Shown here in pieces: positions 1 to 9,995 of a DNA stretch of 64,000 nucleotides. The DNA is from Pseudomonadota bacterium (GTDB lineage: Bacteria; Pseudomonadota; Gammaproteobacteria; UBA5335): NCBI GenBank assembly GCA_034189865.1, contig JAXHTV010000003.1:45318-109317 (forward strand), given 5' to 3'. The position numbers and the translations under genes were made by a program. Position 1 is the first letter of the stretch. Every line of letters begins with the position of its first letter. Under the pieces are notes generated by a model. It searched no databases and was not told the origin of the DNA. It worked only from the letters and a program-made list of their open reading frames with translations.

Positions 1-1
1 T

Positions 2-367
2 ATTGACCGGGCGGGTGCTTACGCCGCACGCCATGCGGCGTTCAATGTGGTGGCCGCAGGCTTGGCCCGTCAGTGCGAAGTGGCGGTTAGTTACAGCATC
101 GGCGCGGTCAATCCGATGAGCGTTCAGGTCGAAACCTTGGGGTCAGGGGTGGTTTCCGATGAACAGCTGTCGAAATGGGTGGAGGCCGAATTCGATTTTC
201 GTCCCGGCGCGATCATTCAAAACTTGGGCTTACAAGATCTATCTGCGGAACGTGGCGGGGTGTTTTTCCGACAGCTTGCCATCTACGGCCACTTCGGGCG
301 GCCCGAGCTTAATCTGCCATGGGAACAACCCGATCGAGTAGAACGGCTCAAGGCAGCGAGCACTTAG
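2..367 (+). CDS. metK: S-adenosylmethionine synthetase, C-terminal end (partial)
   Basis: The last 121 residues of MetK, which makes S-adenosylmethionine from methionine and ATP in the cytoplasm; the gene starts left of the window. The reading frame opens with IDRAGAYAARHAAFNVVAAG, then a CEVAVSYSIG stretch and an FDFRPGAIIQNLGL stretch, all typical of the MetK C-terminal domain. The TAG stop overlaps the stop of the convergent HMA2 gene by four bases (364-367), so the two transcripts must share or read through this end; I see no terminator hairpin here. Function is firm from the family; nothing can be said about its promoter. Confidence 0.95.
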   Translation: MDRAGAYAARHAAFNVVAAGLARQCEVAVSYSIGAVNPMSVQVETLGSGVVSDEQLSKWVEAEFDFRPGAIIQNLGLQDLSAERGGVFFRQLAIYGHFGRPELNLPWEQPDRVERLKAAST

Positions 368-864
368 ACCAGATCAGACTCGGTGGCGTCGGGTTTAACC
401 CGGTTCGGTTGATCCAATAGTCCGATTGCATACCACAGCAGCGTGGCGGCTGGCGGAAGCACTTCGCCCCGCGCCAGTTGAACCGAGCTCAAAGAAAGAA
501 GCATCGTGAACGCTGCAGGTTTGTAGTCCACCATCTGGCTCAGCGATTGAGCAAACGCCAAGGGGTTGCTCGGCAAGGCGTCGCCGAACGGTTCAAATGT
601 TTCGGTAGGATGGAGCCGGAACCAACCGTCTTCCAAGGCGACACGCTGCAAGTATTCAAAACCAAACGGTTGCTGGTGGACCAGCAGCACCGTTGCGGTA
701 ACCGGATTTCCGCGATAGGCCACAATGCCGGGTAATTGGGTAATCCACTCGCCCAAACGAACGAAAAACTCCCGATCCTTGCGTTTGCCGGGTAAACGAA
801 AACGCAAGCGACCGGTCGTCTGATGGACGACCCAGGCGTCCAAAAGAGACGATGCAACGGTCAC
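364..864 (-). CDS. HMA2-type heavy-metal-associated-like domain protein
   Basis: A 166-residue protein with an N-terminal ferredoxin-like stretch (about residues 15-70, containing TTGRLRFRLPG and a VTATVLLVHQ strand) resembling the HMA_2 domain found alone or at the N-terminus of some P-type ATPases. The metal-binding CxxC of classical HMA domains is absent, so metal binding is not supported. The C-terminal third is moderately hydrophobic (SVQLARGEVLPPAATLLWYAIGLL), perhaps membrane-associated. The start is GTG and overlaps the stop of the upstream DUF5132 gene as GTGA, which indicates translational coupling. Role unknown; an accessory to a membrane or metal-handling process is only a guess. 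Confidence 0.6.
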   Translation of the reverse strand: MTVASSLLDAWVVHQTTGRLRFRLPGKRKDREFFVRLGEWITQLPGIVAYRGNPVTATVLLVHQQPFGFEYLQRVALEDGWFRLHPTETFEPFGDALPSNPLAFAQSLSQMVDYKPAAFTMLLSLSSVQLARGEVLPPAATLLWYAIGLLDQPNRVKPDATESDLV

Positions 865-1166
865 TTGTCAGAAGACTCCGCCGCGTCAGCCGTCGTCACG
901 GTCGTTGCCTCGGCGAGCCCCGATTCTCGCTTTGCGAGTTCGACCTTGGCCTCTGCCACGAAATCTTCCATGACTTCCTGCAGTTCCACCAAGGTTTCCA
1001 GGCCCTTTTCATAAAGCACGTTTCCGGATCGGGCGGCAGCGCGGGCCGAAGGGCGGGAGAGTTTAGATAGCACCGGTACGACGACAGGAGCCACCGCAAT
1101 CACCCCCAATCCGATCGCGACACCCTTGACGACATCGCTCTTTGTCAGTTTTTCGAACACCGCCAC
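861..1166 (-). CDS. DUF5132 family small membrane-associated protein
   Basis: About 101 residues. A single hydrophobic segment (VVKGVAIGLGVIAVAPVVV) is followed by a charged helical tail with many Glu, Lys and Ala residues, the usual shape of DUF5132 proteins. I place the start at a GTG at 1166 because a GGAG sequence lies seven bases upstream; a second GTG at 1187 would add seven residues but lacks a ribosome binding site. The gene is the first of a two-gene unit with the HMA2 gene, overlapping it by four bases, and is divergent from the EcsC gene. Function unknown; family members often sit next to HMA2 proteins. Confidence 0.6.
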   Translation of the reverse strand: MAVFEKLTKSDVVKGVAIGLGVIAVAPVVVPVLSKLSRPSARAAARSGNVLYEKGLETLVELQEVMEDFVAEAKVELAKRESGLAEATTVTTADAAESSDK

Positions 1167-1489
1167 GATAGTTCTCCAAAGTCGCACGTTTCATTGTTGT
1201 CATCTCGCCCGACTGGCGGCGATGGCAACAGAAGCACCAAGCCAAGCTGCCAATACCGATCTCGCCACCACACGGGGAAATCACATCACCGCACAAAAGA
1301 ATACATCATGGTCCTAGGAAATGCTCATAGCCTGCGGTCCAGATGGCCGATCATCCCTCTGTTGTGGTGCCATCCTCGCACCAGAAGAACCATGCCTGAG
1401 ATGGCGAATCTTGGCCGAATGATTGTTGATCTGATAGATTCGAACTTACCGGCAGACCGCTTTAGGTTGAGATTATCGGAACCGTCTTT
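1167..1489. other. divergent intergenic region between DUF5132 and EcsC genes
   Basis: About 320 bases with no convincing gene. An open frame at 1194-1493 has low-complexity, Arg/His/Ser-rich content without a recognisable domain and I treat it as non-coding. The region must hold the promoters of both divergent units; I see no clear consensus boxes. Confidence 0.5.
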
Positions 1490-2305
1490 ATGATGAATTC
1501 GACTTTGGCCTTAACTTTCTCATCTGAGGATCATGAGAGCCTCAAATTGGCTCATCAGCGCTTGGAAAACCCCGGTTTTGCAATTCGGGCGTCCAATCTT
1601 CTGGGTTGGCCATTGGAGCATGTGGTTCGTCTATTACCCGAAACGGCATACAAAGAAATCTACGCAGCGGCTCAGATCGGCATTCGGCGTGCACTGGATA
1701 CCGCCGTCTCGACCCTGAACAGCAAACGACCGGGGCGAGCGGGAGACCGGTTCCATTTGTGGGCAGGCATGGGGGCCGGCGCCCTCGGCGGATCTTTCGG
1801 CTTGGCCGGTTTAGCGGCCGAACTACCCATTTCCACCGGCATCATGCTGCGGTCGATCGCCGACGTGGCCATACGTGAAGGTGAGGACCTGGCCGACTTG
1901 GAAACGCGGATGGCTTGCCTGGAAGTCTTTGCATTGGGCGGCTATTCACCGGAAGATGACGCGGCCGACGCGGGTTACTATGGATTACGCCTTACATTGG
2001 CTGCCTCGGTGTCGCGAGCAGCGACTCACATATCGCGTCACGGGATGGGAAAAGAAGGGGCTCCGGCCATTGCAGCGCTAATAGGTTCCATATCTTCCCG
2101 CTTCGGGTTCGCGGTATCGGAAAAAGTTGCGGCGCAAATGGTACCGGTGGTCGGCGCTGCAGGTGGTGCCGCAATCAATTGGCTGTTTATCAAACATTTC
2201 CAGAAGATGGCTCACGCGCACTTTACGATGCGTCGCCTGGAACGCCACTACGGCGAGACGATGGTGAAGGCCGCTTATCAAACCATTTCTGAATCCGCTG
2301 GTTAG
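1490..2305 (+). CDS. EcsC family protein
   Basis: A 271-residue protein resembling the EcsC family. It has an N-terminal helical part (EDHESLKLAHQRLENPGF), a central glycine-rich hydrophobic hairpin (GAGALGGSFGLAGLAAELP, near residues 93-111) followed by TGIMLRSIADVAIREGEDL, and a C-terminal alpha-helical segment with another hydrophobic stretch (MVPVVGAAGGAAINWLF). In Bacillus, EcsC is the third gene of the ABC transporter operon ecsABC, but its biochemical role is not known and no ABC genes are adjacent here. Two ATG codons occur in tandem at 1490 and 1493. Family call fairly sure, function unknown. Confidence 0.7.
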   Translation: MMNSTLALTFSSEDHESLKLAHQRLENPGFAIRASNLLGWPLEHVVRLLPETAYKEIYAAAQIGIRRALDTAVSTLNSKRPGRAGDRFHLWAGMGAGALGGSFGLAGLAAELPISTGIMLRSIADVAIREGEDLADLETRMACLEVFALGGYSPEDDAADAGYYGLRLTLAASVSRAATHISRHGMGKEGAPAIAALIGSISSRFGFAVSEKVAAQMVPVVGAAGGAAINWLFIKHFQKMAHAHFTMRRLERHYGETMVKAAYQTISESAG

Positions 2306-2631
2306 CGTTTGATATCCAAGCTCGGTGCCCCGTTTTCGTGCCCGTAACCACGCTTCGCTCTCCGAGGTATCGATCAAACTTCGCAGCGCTCGCTGTCTTC
2401 GAGCGGTCATACCCGATTATCCTTGTCACTTCACTCAAGTCACGATCAATGAGGGCACCTGATCAATTCTCAAGTCGGACACGCACACGCGAGCGAGTTG
2501 TGTTAAGCTGTCGTATGAAAATATTACAAGTCCCCGTGCTTTCCGTTTTTCGTTTTTGACCCATGCTTCCCAATGCGGCCCAACGCTCGGCGCCCGCGGA
2601 CACCACGCAACGAACTCACCCTGGAGTATCC
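2306..2631. other. intergenic region upstream of rhlE
   Basis: About 325 bases without a supported gene. Short reverse-strand frames (for example 2223-2438) run into the EcsC gene and look like chance frames. The last 130 bases become AT-richer and should contain the rhlE promoter and leader. Confidence 0.4.
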
Positions 2632-3933
2632 ATGTCTTTTATCTCACTCGGCTTGCATGCCGATATTGTCCGTGCCGTGTCAGAATGTGGCTACACCGAT
2701 CCCACGCCTGTACAGCAGCAAGCGATTCCTGTTGTCCTCACCGGCAAAGACCTCATGGCCGGCGCGCAAACGGGAACGGGAAAGACAGCCGGTTTCACGC
2801 TACCCATTCTGCATCGACTGATGGAACACCCCCGACAGGGCGGCAAACGTCTCATCAGGGCCCTGATTCTGACCCCGACGCGTGAACTCGCAGCGCAAGT
2901 GGAAGACAGTATTCGCAATTATGGCCGGCATTTGCCCTTACACTCGATGGTGATGTTCGGCGGGGTTGGTATGCAGCCTCAGATCGATCGCTTGCGTCGT
3001 GGCGTGGATATTCTTGTGGCAACCCCAGGTCGACTTCTCGATCACGTGCAGCGGGGTACTTTGGATCTGGGTCACATCGAAATATTTGTGCTGGACGAAG
3101 CCGATCGGATGCTCGACATGGGCTTTATCCGTGATATACGCAAGGTGCTCAAACTCCTGCCACCGGATCGGCAAAACTTGTTGTTTTCCGCCACGTTTTC
3201 CGATGAGATCAAGTCGCTCGCGGAGGGACTTTTAAACGCCCCCGCACAGATCGAAGTGGCCCGCCGAAACGCCACTGCGGAGACGGTTACACAGCACGTC
3301 TATCTGGTCGACCGCGCACGGAAACGGGCACTGCTGTCGAAACTCATTCGCGATCATAACTGGTATCAGGTTCTCGTATTCACACGGACCAAACACGGCG
3401 CCAACCGGCTCGCGGATCAACTGGATAAGGAAGGCATTCCCGCCATGGCGATCCACGGCAATAAAAGCCAAAGCGCCAGGACCCGGGCCTTATCGGCATT
3501 CAAATCGGGGCGCTTACAGGTGCTCGTCGCGACAGACATCGCCGCTCGGGGATTGGATATCAGTGAGCTTCCGCATGTCGTTAACTTCGAGTTACCCAAC
3601 GTTTCAGAGGATTACGTCCACCGCATTGGTCGCACAGGACGGGCGGGCTCCGAAGGAGACGCCATATCCTTGGTTTGTGTCGACGAATACAAATTGCTCG
3701 CGGGTATTGAACGTTTGATCGGGCGCCGTTTTGATCGGCAGATCATGCCCGGTTTCGAACCAGACCCAAACGCCAATCCGCAGCCGATTGAAAACGGCGG
3801 GAGAAAACCTCACGGGGAAGTGAATTCCCGCGGCGCGAAGCGGTCAACGGGCAGGCCGGGAGGTTCGCCAAGCAGAAAACGGGACGGTGCACGTCGAGGA
3901 CAGCCACGATCTTCGCGGCGGGGCGCAGCTTAA
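2632..3933 (+). CDS. rhlE: DEAD-box ATP-dependent RNA helicase, RhlE type
   Basis: A 433-residue RNA helicase that unwinds structured RNA, with roles in ribosome assembly and mRNA turnover in related bacteria. Motifs are in order: the Q motif ([13 protein letters not shown]), AQTGTGKT at residues 45-52, PTRELA, TPGR, DEAD at 155-158, SAT at 186-188, ARGLDI and HRIGRTGR. The C-terminal tail of about 60 residues is very basic and rich in Arg, Gly and Ser, the usual RNA-binding extension. I start at the ATG at 2632, five bases after a GGAG; the longer frame from 2563 would add an unlikely 23-residue N-terminus. Within the family the RhlE assignment is likely, but RhlB/SrmB-like naming is possible. 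Confidence 0.93.
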   Translation: MSFISLGLHADIVRAVSECGYTDPTPVQQQAIPVVLTGKDLMAGAQTGTGKTAGFTLPILHRLMEHPRQGGKRLIRALILTPTRELAAQVEDSIRNYGRHLPLHSMVMFGGVGMQPQIDRLRRGVDILVATPGRLLDHVQRGTLDLGHIEIFVLDEADRMLDMGFIRDIRKVLKLLPPDRQNLLFSATFSDEIKSLAEGLLNAPAQIEVARRNATAETVTQHVYLVDRARKRALLSKLIRDHNWYQVLVFTRTKHGANRLADQLDKEGIPAMAIHGNKSQSARTRALSAFKSGRLQVLVATDIAARGLDISELPHVVNFELPNVSEDYVHRIGRTGRAGSEGDAISLVCVDEYKLLAGIERLIGRRFDRQIMPGFEPDPNANPQPIENGGRKPHGEVNSRGAKRSTGRPGGSPSRKRDGARRGQPRSSRRGAA

Positions 3934-3936
3934 AAC

Positions 3937-3969
3937 ATCATCGTTGCTCGGAGACTAAGCGACGATGAT
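3937..3969 (-). terminator. intrinsic terminator between rhlE and the ZIP gene
   Basis: A hairpin with a stem of about 12 pairs (one G-U) and a ten-base loop lies between the two convergent stops. Read on the reverse strand it is followed by GTTTTA, so it best serves the ZIP transporter transcript; on the forward strand the U tract is missing, though it may still slow transcription from rhlE. Confidence 0.7.
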
Positions 3970-3986
3970 CCCTTAGCCGATGCCGC

Positions 3987-4721
3987 TCACCGTTCAGACA
4001 GCGTCATGATCACGGCCACCAAAACCCCGCCAGCCAAGGCGACCAGGCTGAATCGCCCGCGCTCTTGCTCTGCTCTCGGTAGTAGGTGTGTTGCGCCGAC
4101 GTAGACCAAAGCGCCGGCGGAGAGCGAAAGCAAGCTGCCAAGTGTCTCATACCCGATCTCACTGATGATCGGATATGAGATCAACGTCCCCAGGGGCGTG
4201 GTCGCAGCGGCGGCTAAAAAAGCGCACAGGGTTGCGTTTCGCTGAGTAAACCCACTCCGTACCAGCAGAAGATAGGTAATGATCCCCTCCGGGAATTCGT
4301 GCAACACCATGCCCAATGTGGCCAGAAAGCCGGTGAAAATGCTGACGCTAAAAGCGATCGAGTAAACGAAACCATCAATAAAAGAGTGAAACCCAATGCC
4401 GAGCATCGGTACGATTCCGATTGCATAGTCCCGCATGCCCGTATCGCGCTCACAAACGAACGCCGTCACAAATCGATTGAATAGGTAAAGGCTTAAAAAG
4501 CCGACCAATAGCCAGATCGGCGCATTGGGAGCCATTTCAAATGATTTAGGGATGATATGTAGAAAACAGGCAGAGATAAGAACCCCCGCCGCAAAGCACA
4601 TAAAATAGACGGTATTGCGTTGTCCCCAGCTGGCAAATCGGCGAATGGTGGAAATTCCGAGCGATGTCACGAGCGCGGCCGACAGGCTGGTTCCCAGCGC
4701 AGTCCAGAACGTATTCTCCAT
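3987..4721 (-). CDS. ZIP family metal transporter
   Basis: A 244-residue integral membrane protein with seven to eight hydrophobic segments. The ZIP metal-site motifs are visible: HSFIDG in the fourth segment and HEFPEG in the fifth, which supply the His and Glu ligands of the transport site. ZIP proteins bring divalent ions such as zinc, iron or manganese into the cytoplasm. The specificity cannot be read from the sequence. It is transcribed alone, convergent with rhlE and divergent from orn. No Zur or Fur box was recognised upstream. Confidence 0.88.
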   Translation of the reverse strand: MENTFWTALGTSLSAALVTSLGISTIRRFASWGQRNTVYFMCFAAGVLISACFLHIIPKSFEMAPNAPIWLLVGFLSLYLFNRFVTAFVCERDTGMRDYAIGIVPMLGIGFHSFIDGFVYSIAFSVSIFTGFLATLGMVLHEFPEGIITYLLLVRSGFTQRNATLCAFLAAAATTPLGTLISYPIISEIGYETLGSLLSLSAGALVYVGATHLLPRAEQERGRFSLVALAGGVLVAVIMTLSER

Positions 4722-5131
4722 TTTGCAGTCTACTCACTTGTTTTGTGATGCCGAGAGCGCCGCTCGCATGCTTCATATCGCCTCAGCGATTAATCAATTG
4801 TACTGCCTGGCCGCTCTTAGTCCTGGAACCGCTATTTCGCAACCGAAGCAACCGAGCGCGGAAGTCAACGGACACTTGGGGCTGTGTATGAAAGTCACTG
4901 GAGTGCAGGTACCGGATTTCGCCGCCTGAGGTCTAGGGAATGGTCGCTTATCGAATCCGGCGGTGGGCACGATGACAACGATAGCAAAAGACGAATTAAA
5001 TGTTATTGAATTCTTCAACTTATTGAAGCAAATGACTTGGTTTTGAAGAGGCTAATACCAGGCCAAGTAAATCATCAAGCGCAAGTTGGTCAACTGCTAG
5101 AATAGATCCGGCGTAAACCTAGGGGGGCAAC
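4722..5131. other. divergent intergenic region between ZIP gene and orn
   Basis: About 410 bases with no supported gene; frames at 4615-4929 (forward) and 4794-5018 (reverse) lack domain-like sequence. The 150 bases next to orn are AT-rich; a TAGAAT at 5098 could be a -10 element for orn and AGGGGG just before the ATG is its ribosome binding site. Confidence 0.4.
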
Positions 5132-5695
5132 ATGCCAACATGTAGTGAGGAAAACCTCATCTGGATCGACCTGGAAATGACAGGGTTGGACACCGATCGC
5201 GATCATGTGATCGAGATTGCGACCGTCGTGACCGACAAGGATCTGAATATTCTGGCCGAAGGCCCGGTTCTGGCCATCCATCAACCGGAACAAATCCTGG
5301 CCGGGATGGACGAGTGGAATACCCGGCAACACACTGCGTCGGGACTCTTGGATCGCGTCAGAACCAGTGATATCGACGCCGGGGAAGCAGAGCGGCGGAC
5401 TTTATCCTTCCTCGAATTGTGGGTACCCCCCATGATCTCGCCCATGTGCGGAAACAGTATTTGCCAAGATCGACGGTTTCTTCACCGACAAATGCCGGAA
5501 CTGGAAGCCTATTTTCACTACCGTCATATTGACGTCAGCACCATCAAAGAACTGGCGCGTCGCTGGGCGCCGCAGGTTACACAGGGGTTTCAGAAGCGCA
5601 GTTCGCACTTGGCACTGGATGACATTCGGGATTCCATCTCAGAGTTGATTTACTACCGACAACATCTATTTCTTCCGCTGGCACAACGGGGCTAG
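5132..5695 (+). CDS. orn: oligoribonuclease
   Basis: A 187-residue 3'-to-5' exoribonuclease of the DEDDh family that degrades two- to five-nucleotide RNA, including the c-di-GMP breakdown product pGpG, and is essential in many gammaproteobacteria. Visible catalytic residues are Asp13 and Glu15 in [10 protein letters not shown], Asp113 in ICQDRRF, and His159 with Asp164 in HLALDD. Length matches the family. The ATG follows a strong AGGGGG. It is a single-gene unit ending in a bidirectional terminator shared with ppsA. Confidence 0.97.
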   Translation: MPTCSEENLIWIDLEMTGLDTDRDHVIEIATVVTDKDLNILAEGPVLAIHQPEQILAGMDEWNTRQHTASGLLDRVRTSDIDAGEAERRTLSFLELWVPPMISPMCGNSICQDRRFLHRQMPELEAYFHYRHIDVSTIKELARRWAPQVTQGFQKRSSHLALDDIRDSISELIYYRQHLFLPLAQRG

Positions 5696-5769
5696 TTCTC
5701 GTCTGAAAACCAGTGAAGATCATAGAGATTATTGTTTTAATTTAAGCGGCAACTAATTGTTCGCAATAA

Positions 5770-5804
5770 AAAAACCCGACGCCGGAATCTGGCGTCGGGT
5801 TTTT
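5770..5804. terminator. bidirectional terminator between orn and ppsA
   Basis: A perfect 14-pair inverted repeat (AAAAACCCGACGCC and its complement) around a seven-base loop, with an A tract on the left and a T tract on the right, so it works as a GC-rich hairpin plus U tract in both directions. It lies between the convergent ends of orn and ppsA. Confidence 0.92.
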
Positions 5805-5827
5805 GTTTATACGTCGGAATATCGCGG

Positions 5828-8209
5828 TTAGCTTTCCGCTTTCTCACCGGCGAGATACAACCAGGTGGGTATGACGGTATCCGGATTCAAGGAAACACTT
5901 TGGATGCCTTGATCCAACAGCCATTTAGCAAGATCCGGGTGGTCCGATGGACCTTGGCCACAGATGCCTACGTACTTGTTGGCCCGACGACAGGCGGATA
6001 TGGCCATCTCCAATAGCTTTTTGACCGCGGGATTACGCTCATCGAACATATCCGCGATGACCCCGGAATCCCGGTCCAGTCCCAGCGTAAGTTGAGTCAA
6101 GTCGTTGGAGCCAATGGAGAATCCATCGAAGTATTCCAAAAACTCATCCGCCAACAGCGCGTTCGATGGCAATTCACACATCATGATGACTTTCAGGTCG
6201 TTTTTGCCCCGTTCCAAGCCATTCTCAACCAACAGTTTGGTGACTTTCTCCGCACCGCCAACTGTTCGGCAGAAAGGAATCATAACTTGCACGTTGGTCA
6301 GGCCCATATCATCCCGGACTCTCTTCAAGGCCTGACATTCCAACTCAAAACAGGGGCGGAAAGCGTCTGCGATATAGCGCGACGTTCCCCGAAAGCCGAT
6401 CATCGGGTTTTCTTCTTCCGGCTCGTAATCGTGACCGCCCAGGAGGTTCGCGTATTCATTGGATTTGAAGTCCGACATTCGAACGATCACGGGCTCCGGC
6501 CAAAAAGCCGCCGCGATGGTCGAAATACCTTCCGTCAACTTGGTCACATAAAAGTCGACAGGGTCGCCATAGCCCGAAATCCGCTCTTCAATTTGAGTTT
6601 TGAGTTCGGAATCCAACTGATCGAATTCCAATAGGGCCTTGGGGTGGATGCCGATCATTCGGTTGATAATGAATTCCAAGCGTGCCAATCCCACACCGTT
6701 GTTGGGGAGGGTGGCAAAATCGAATGCCCGATCGGGGTTGCCCACGTTCATCATGATTTTGACGGGCACTTCAGGCATGGAATCGAGCTCGGCCTTGCGA
6801 ACTTCGAAGTCCAACATGCCCGGATACACGTGCCCGGTTTCGCCCTCGGCGCATGAGACAGTCACCGGCGTGCCGTCCGGAATGGCAGCGGTGGCGTTAC
6901 CGCAGCCGACGACCGCCGGAATACCCAGTTCCCGCGCGATGATAGCCGCGTGACAGGTCCGGCCACCCCGGTTGGTGACGATGGCTGCTGCGCGTTTCAT
7001 GATGGGTTCCCAATCCGGGTCAGTCATGTCGGTAACGAGCACATCGCCTGGTTGGACACGAGCCATTTCGCTGATGTCGTTGAGCACACGAACGGTTCCA
7101 GCTCCCACGCGTTGACCGATGGCGCGTCCGGAAGCCAAAAAGCGATCCGCTTTTTCTTTGAGAACATAACGTTCGAGCGTCTTATGAGAGGGGTTGCTTT
7201 TGACCGTTTCGGGACGCGCTTGCAAGATATACAGCTTGCCATCGTTACCGTCTTTACCCCACTCGATGTCCATCGGGCGCTGGTAGTGCTTTTCAATAAT
7301 GACTGCCTGCCGTGCGAGTTCTTCGATTTCCGCATCCGTGAGGCAAAACTGGTGACGCTCCGCTTCGGAAACATCCACCGTTCTGACGCTGCGTCCGCTC
7401 CGTGCCTCGTCGCCGTAGATCATTTTGATGGCCTTGTGTCCCAGTGTGCGGCGTAGCACTGCGGGACGACCCGCTTCCAAGGTGCGCTTGTGGACGTAGA
7501 ATTCGTCCGGATTGACCGCCCCCTGAACCACCGTTTCGCCAAGACCATAGGAGGCGGTGATAAAAACCACACCATCGAATCCCGACTCGGTATCCAAGGT
7601 GAACATCACACCTGATGCGCCGATATCGCTGCGCACCATACGCTGGACACCAGCCGATAATGCCACGTGGCTGTGATCAAAGCCTTTGTGCACGCGGTAA
7701 GAGATGGCGCGGTCGTTATAGAGAGAGGCAAACACCTCTTTAACGGCGTGTAGAACGTTTTCCAGGCCATGGATGTTGAGGAACGTCTCCTGCTGACCGG
7801 CGAAAGACGCGTCGGGCAAATCTTCCGCGGTAGCCGAGGACCGCACCGCCAGCGCGAAGTCGCCGCCGGCCTCATCTGCCATCTTCTGGTAAGACTGGCT
7901 AACGGCTTGCTCGAGCGTCGCTGGGAAAGACGCATCCATGATCCATTGGCGGATCTTGGCACCGGTTTGCGCCAGCGCTTCGACATCGTCCACATCGAGA
8001 CTGGACAAGGCTTCATTGATTTTCTTGTCAAGTCCGTCTTGTTGTAGGAATTCTCGGTAGGCATGAGCGGTGGTTGCGAAACCATCGGGGACGTGGACAC
8101 CGGCTGCACTCAGATTGCTGATCATCTCTCCAAGAGATGCGTTCTTTCCACCGACGCGTTCAACATCGCCCATGCCCAACGCTTTGAACCAAACTAAATA
8201 GTTGTCCAC
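5828..8209 (-). CDS. ppsA: phosphoenolpyruvate synthase
   Basis: A 793-residue enzyme that converts pyruvate, ATP and water to phosphoenolpyruvate, AMP and phosphate for gluconeogenesis. The ATP-binding N-terminal domain starts with [21 protein letters not shown]; the central phosphohistidine domain has [15 protein letters not shown] with His420 as phosphate carrier and Thr418 as the regulatory target two residues before it; the C-terminal PEP-binding barrel ends in [12 protein letters not shown]. Its regulator ppsR is divergently encoded next door. Length equals that of the E. coli enzyme. Confidence 0.97.
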   Translation of the reverse strand: MDNYLVWFKALGMGDVERVGGKNASLGEMISNLSAAGVHVPDGFATTAHAYREFLQQDGLDKKINEALSSLDVDDVEALAQTGAKIRQWIMDASFPATLEQAVSQSYQKMADEAGGDFALAVRSSATAEDLPDASFAGQQETFLNIHGLENVLHAVKEVFASLYNDRAISYRVHKGFDHSHVALSAGVQRMVRSDIGASGVMFTLDTESGFDGVVFITASYGLGETVVQGAVNPDEFYVHKRTLEAGRPAVLRRTLGHKAIKMIYGDEARSGRSVRTVDVSEAERHQFCLTDAEIEELARQAVIIEKHYQRPMDIEWGKDGNDGKLYILQARPETVKSNPSHKTLERYVLKEKADRFLASGRAIGQRVGAGTVRVLNDISEMARVQPGDVLVTDMTDPDWEPIMKRAAAIVTNRGGRTCHAAIIARELGIPAVVGCGNATAAIPDGTPVTVSCAEGETGHVYPGMLDFEVRKAELDSMPEVPVKIMMNVGNPDRAFDFATLPNNGVGLARLEFIINRMIGIHPKALLEFDQLDSELKTQIEERISGYGDPVDFYVTKLTEGISTIAAAFWPEPVIVRMSDFKSNEYANLLGGHDYEPEEENPMIGFRGTSRYIADAFRPCFELECQALKRVRDDMGLTNVQVMIPFCRTVGGAEKVTKLLVENGLERGKNDLKVIMMCELPSNALLADEFLEYFDGFSIGSNDLTQLTLGLDRDSGVIADMFDERNPAVKKLLEMAISACRRANKYVGICGQGPSDHPDLAKWLLDQGIQSVSLNPDTVIPTWLYLAGEKAES

Positions 8210-8459
8210 TGATCACTCTCCACGCTGGCTTGAGTCTGTTCGACAAAATGGGAATATTTTAGACCGAAGCGATTTAATTTTTCGGCAGGAATTGAGCATC
8301 GACTGAATCACAGAAAACAGACGAATCACCGACATCGCCCGGGCGACAAAACGCGGACTTTGCCATAAGATTGACAACCATGCGGTTGCCGCGTAACCGT
8401 GAACACGTGTCATACGTCTTCAAATTCAGTCTGCCCCCTAGATGCAAGAACCTTAGCAT
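8210..8459. promoter_or_regulatory. divergent promoter region of ppsA and ppsR
   Basis: A 250-base spacer between two divergent starts, AT-rich in the half nearest ppsA. It must carry both promoters, so PEP synthase and its own modifying enzyme could be controlled from one region; I could not identify clear consensus boxes or an operator. Confidence 0.4.
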
Positions 8460-9284
8460 ATGGAAACGAAACGTACCGTCTTTTACTTGTCAGACCGAAC
8501 CGGAATCACCGCCGAGACCTTAGGTAATAGTCTATTAACCCAGTTTGATGGTGTCGAGTTTAAATATATCAGCATTCCGTTTATCAAGACCGCCGAAAAG
8601 GCGATGCGGACGGTGGAAATCATCAATCGCGCAAATGCGGAAGACGGCATTCGCCCTTTGTTGTTTTGCACGTTGGTGGATGATGAGATCACCAGCATAC
8701 TGGCGCAAAGCGAAGGGGTGTTGTTGGATCTGTTTGGTACATTCATCGGGCCACTCGAGGTAGAGCTTGGACGTAAGTCCTCGCACAGCGCGGGTCGCGC
8801 TCACGGAATCGCCAATACCCGTAACTACTATGCCCGTATCGAAGCGATGAACTTCGCTATCGATAGCGACGACGGAAACTCACCCGACGACTGGCGACAG
8901 GCCGATTTGATTTTAGTCGGTGTTTCCCGCAGCGGGAAAACGCCGACGTGCTTGTATCTGGCGCTGCAATATGGAATCCGGGCCGCCAATTATCCGCTGG
9001 TGGAATGTGACCTGAAAGGATTGATTCTTCCCGAATCTTTACGTCCCTTTCGGAACAAACTCTATGGCCTGAGCATCGACCCTGAACGATTGGAGCAAAT
9101 ACGCGCCGAGCGGCGCCCCAACAGCCGCTATTCCAGCAAAGAACAGTGCGCCTGGGAGCTCCGAACGGCACAACGGCTGTTCGACGCCGAAGCGATTCCC
9201 TGGCTCAATACCACGTCAAAATCAATTGAGGAAATCGCAACGACCATCCTGCATGAAACCGGTGTGCCACGCCGTTTCTTTTGA
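8460..9284 (+). CDS. ppsR: PEP synthase regulatory protein (kinase/pyrophosphorylase)
   Basis: A 274-residue bifunctional enzyme of the DUF299/PSRP family. It inactivates PEP synthase by ADP-dependent phosphorylation of the Thr two residues before the catalytic His, and reactivates it by Pi-dependent release of pyrophosphate. The family start FYLSDRTGITAETLGNSLL is present, and the nucleotide-binding P-loop GVSRSGKT is at residues 154-161. The target Thr418 exists in the neighbouring PpsA, so this pair is complete. It is divergent from ppsA and convergent with the DUF4345 gene. Confidence 0.96.
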   Translation: METKRTVFYLSDRTGITAETLGNSLLTQFDGVEFKYISIPFIKTAEKAMRTVEIINRANAEDGIRPLLFCTLVDDEITSILAQSEGVLLDLFGTFIGPLEVELGRKSSHSAGRAHGIANTRNYYARIEAMNFAIDSDDGNSPDDWRQADLILVGVSRSGKTPTCLYLALQYGIRAANYPLVECDLKGLILPESLRPFRNKLYGLSIDPERLEQIRAERRPNSRYSSKEQCAWELRTAQRLFDAEAIPWLNTTSKSIEEIATTILHETGVPRRFF

Positions 9285-9326
9285 TCGGCGAACAATCCAC
9301 CCGGTGAGCGATATCAATCCGGGAGT

Positions 9327-9749
9327 CTAAACCGTGGCCGGTCTCGAGTGCGTTGCCGACGCGGCACCGGACATCAATGCGGCCAGCCCGGCAATAGCCG
9401 TGCCCGCTTCGTAGATGAACGCAAGAACAATATAGGCGCCGCCCAGCCCGTGCATGGAGATGCCGACACCTCGGGCCAGCGCCAAGCCGCCGGCCATCGC
9501 AACAGCGGTCCAGAGGCCATATCGAACCATCCCCGGAAACACACAGCACACCAATAGTAAAATCCCAAAAGCCGCCTGGAAGCCACCGTACATGGCCTGA
9601 AGTTCAATCACGGCACTTGTTGAGGGGGTCTCCAATCCGGACAACCCCGCAGCGAGAGCCGGGTCGAACACGCAATACAAACCGTACAGGCCGAAAATCA
9701 GACCGGTGACTAACAACACACCCCGACCAAAATCGATATAACGCCCCAT
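9327..9749 (-). CDS. small integral membrane protein, DUF4345-like
   Basis: About 140 residues with four predicted membrane segments. The AMYGGFQAAFGILLL stretch following an FDP-containing loop is typical of DUF4345 proteins, whose function is unknown. I start at the ATG at 9749, nine bases after AGGAGG on the reverse strand; a longer frame from 9776 lacks this support. It stands alone, convergent with ppsR and divergent from the DUF1249 gene. Confidence 0.6.
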   Translation of the reverse strand: MGRYIDFGRGVLLVTGLIFGLYGLYCVFDPALAAGLSGLETPSTSAVIELQAMYGGFQAAFGILLLVCCVFPGMVRYGLWTAVAMAGGLALARGVGISMHGLGGAYIVLAFIYEAGTAIAGLAALMSGAASATHSRPATV

Positions 9750-9995
9750 ATTTCCTAACCTCCTGCGGGTTCCCATGCAGAGTGAATGCCTGCCGGATTC
9801 TGTCGACCGACCCAGGACACCCGGTTAAATCTAGCAGTTCATGGGCAAGATAGAATACCTCGCCGATCCTCGGTAAGCTTTCGCGAACTGGTGGGCGAAC
9901 CCGACCGCCCTCGAACGAGAAAATAGACCCTGGATGACTCACGAGCGGGAATCATTCAGGGCTTGCCGCGGACACGCTATGGTATATTTCGCGCA

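Noticed and set aside
1194..1493. A 99-codon frame before the EcsC gene
   Set aside because: No ribosome binding site or recognisable sequence; ends within the EcsC start.
4794..5018. A 74-codon reverse frame between the ZIP gene and orn
   Set aside because: Composition and lack of a ribosome binding site suggest a chance frame.
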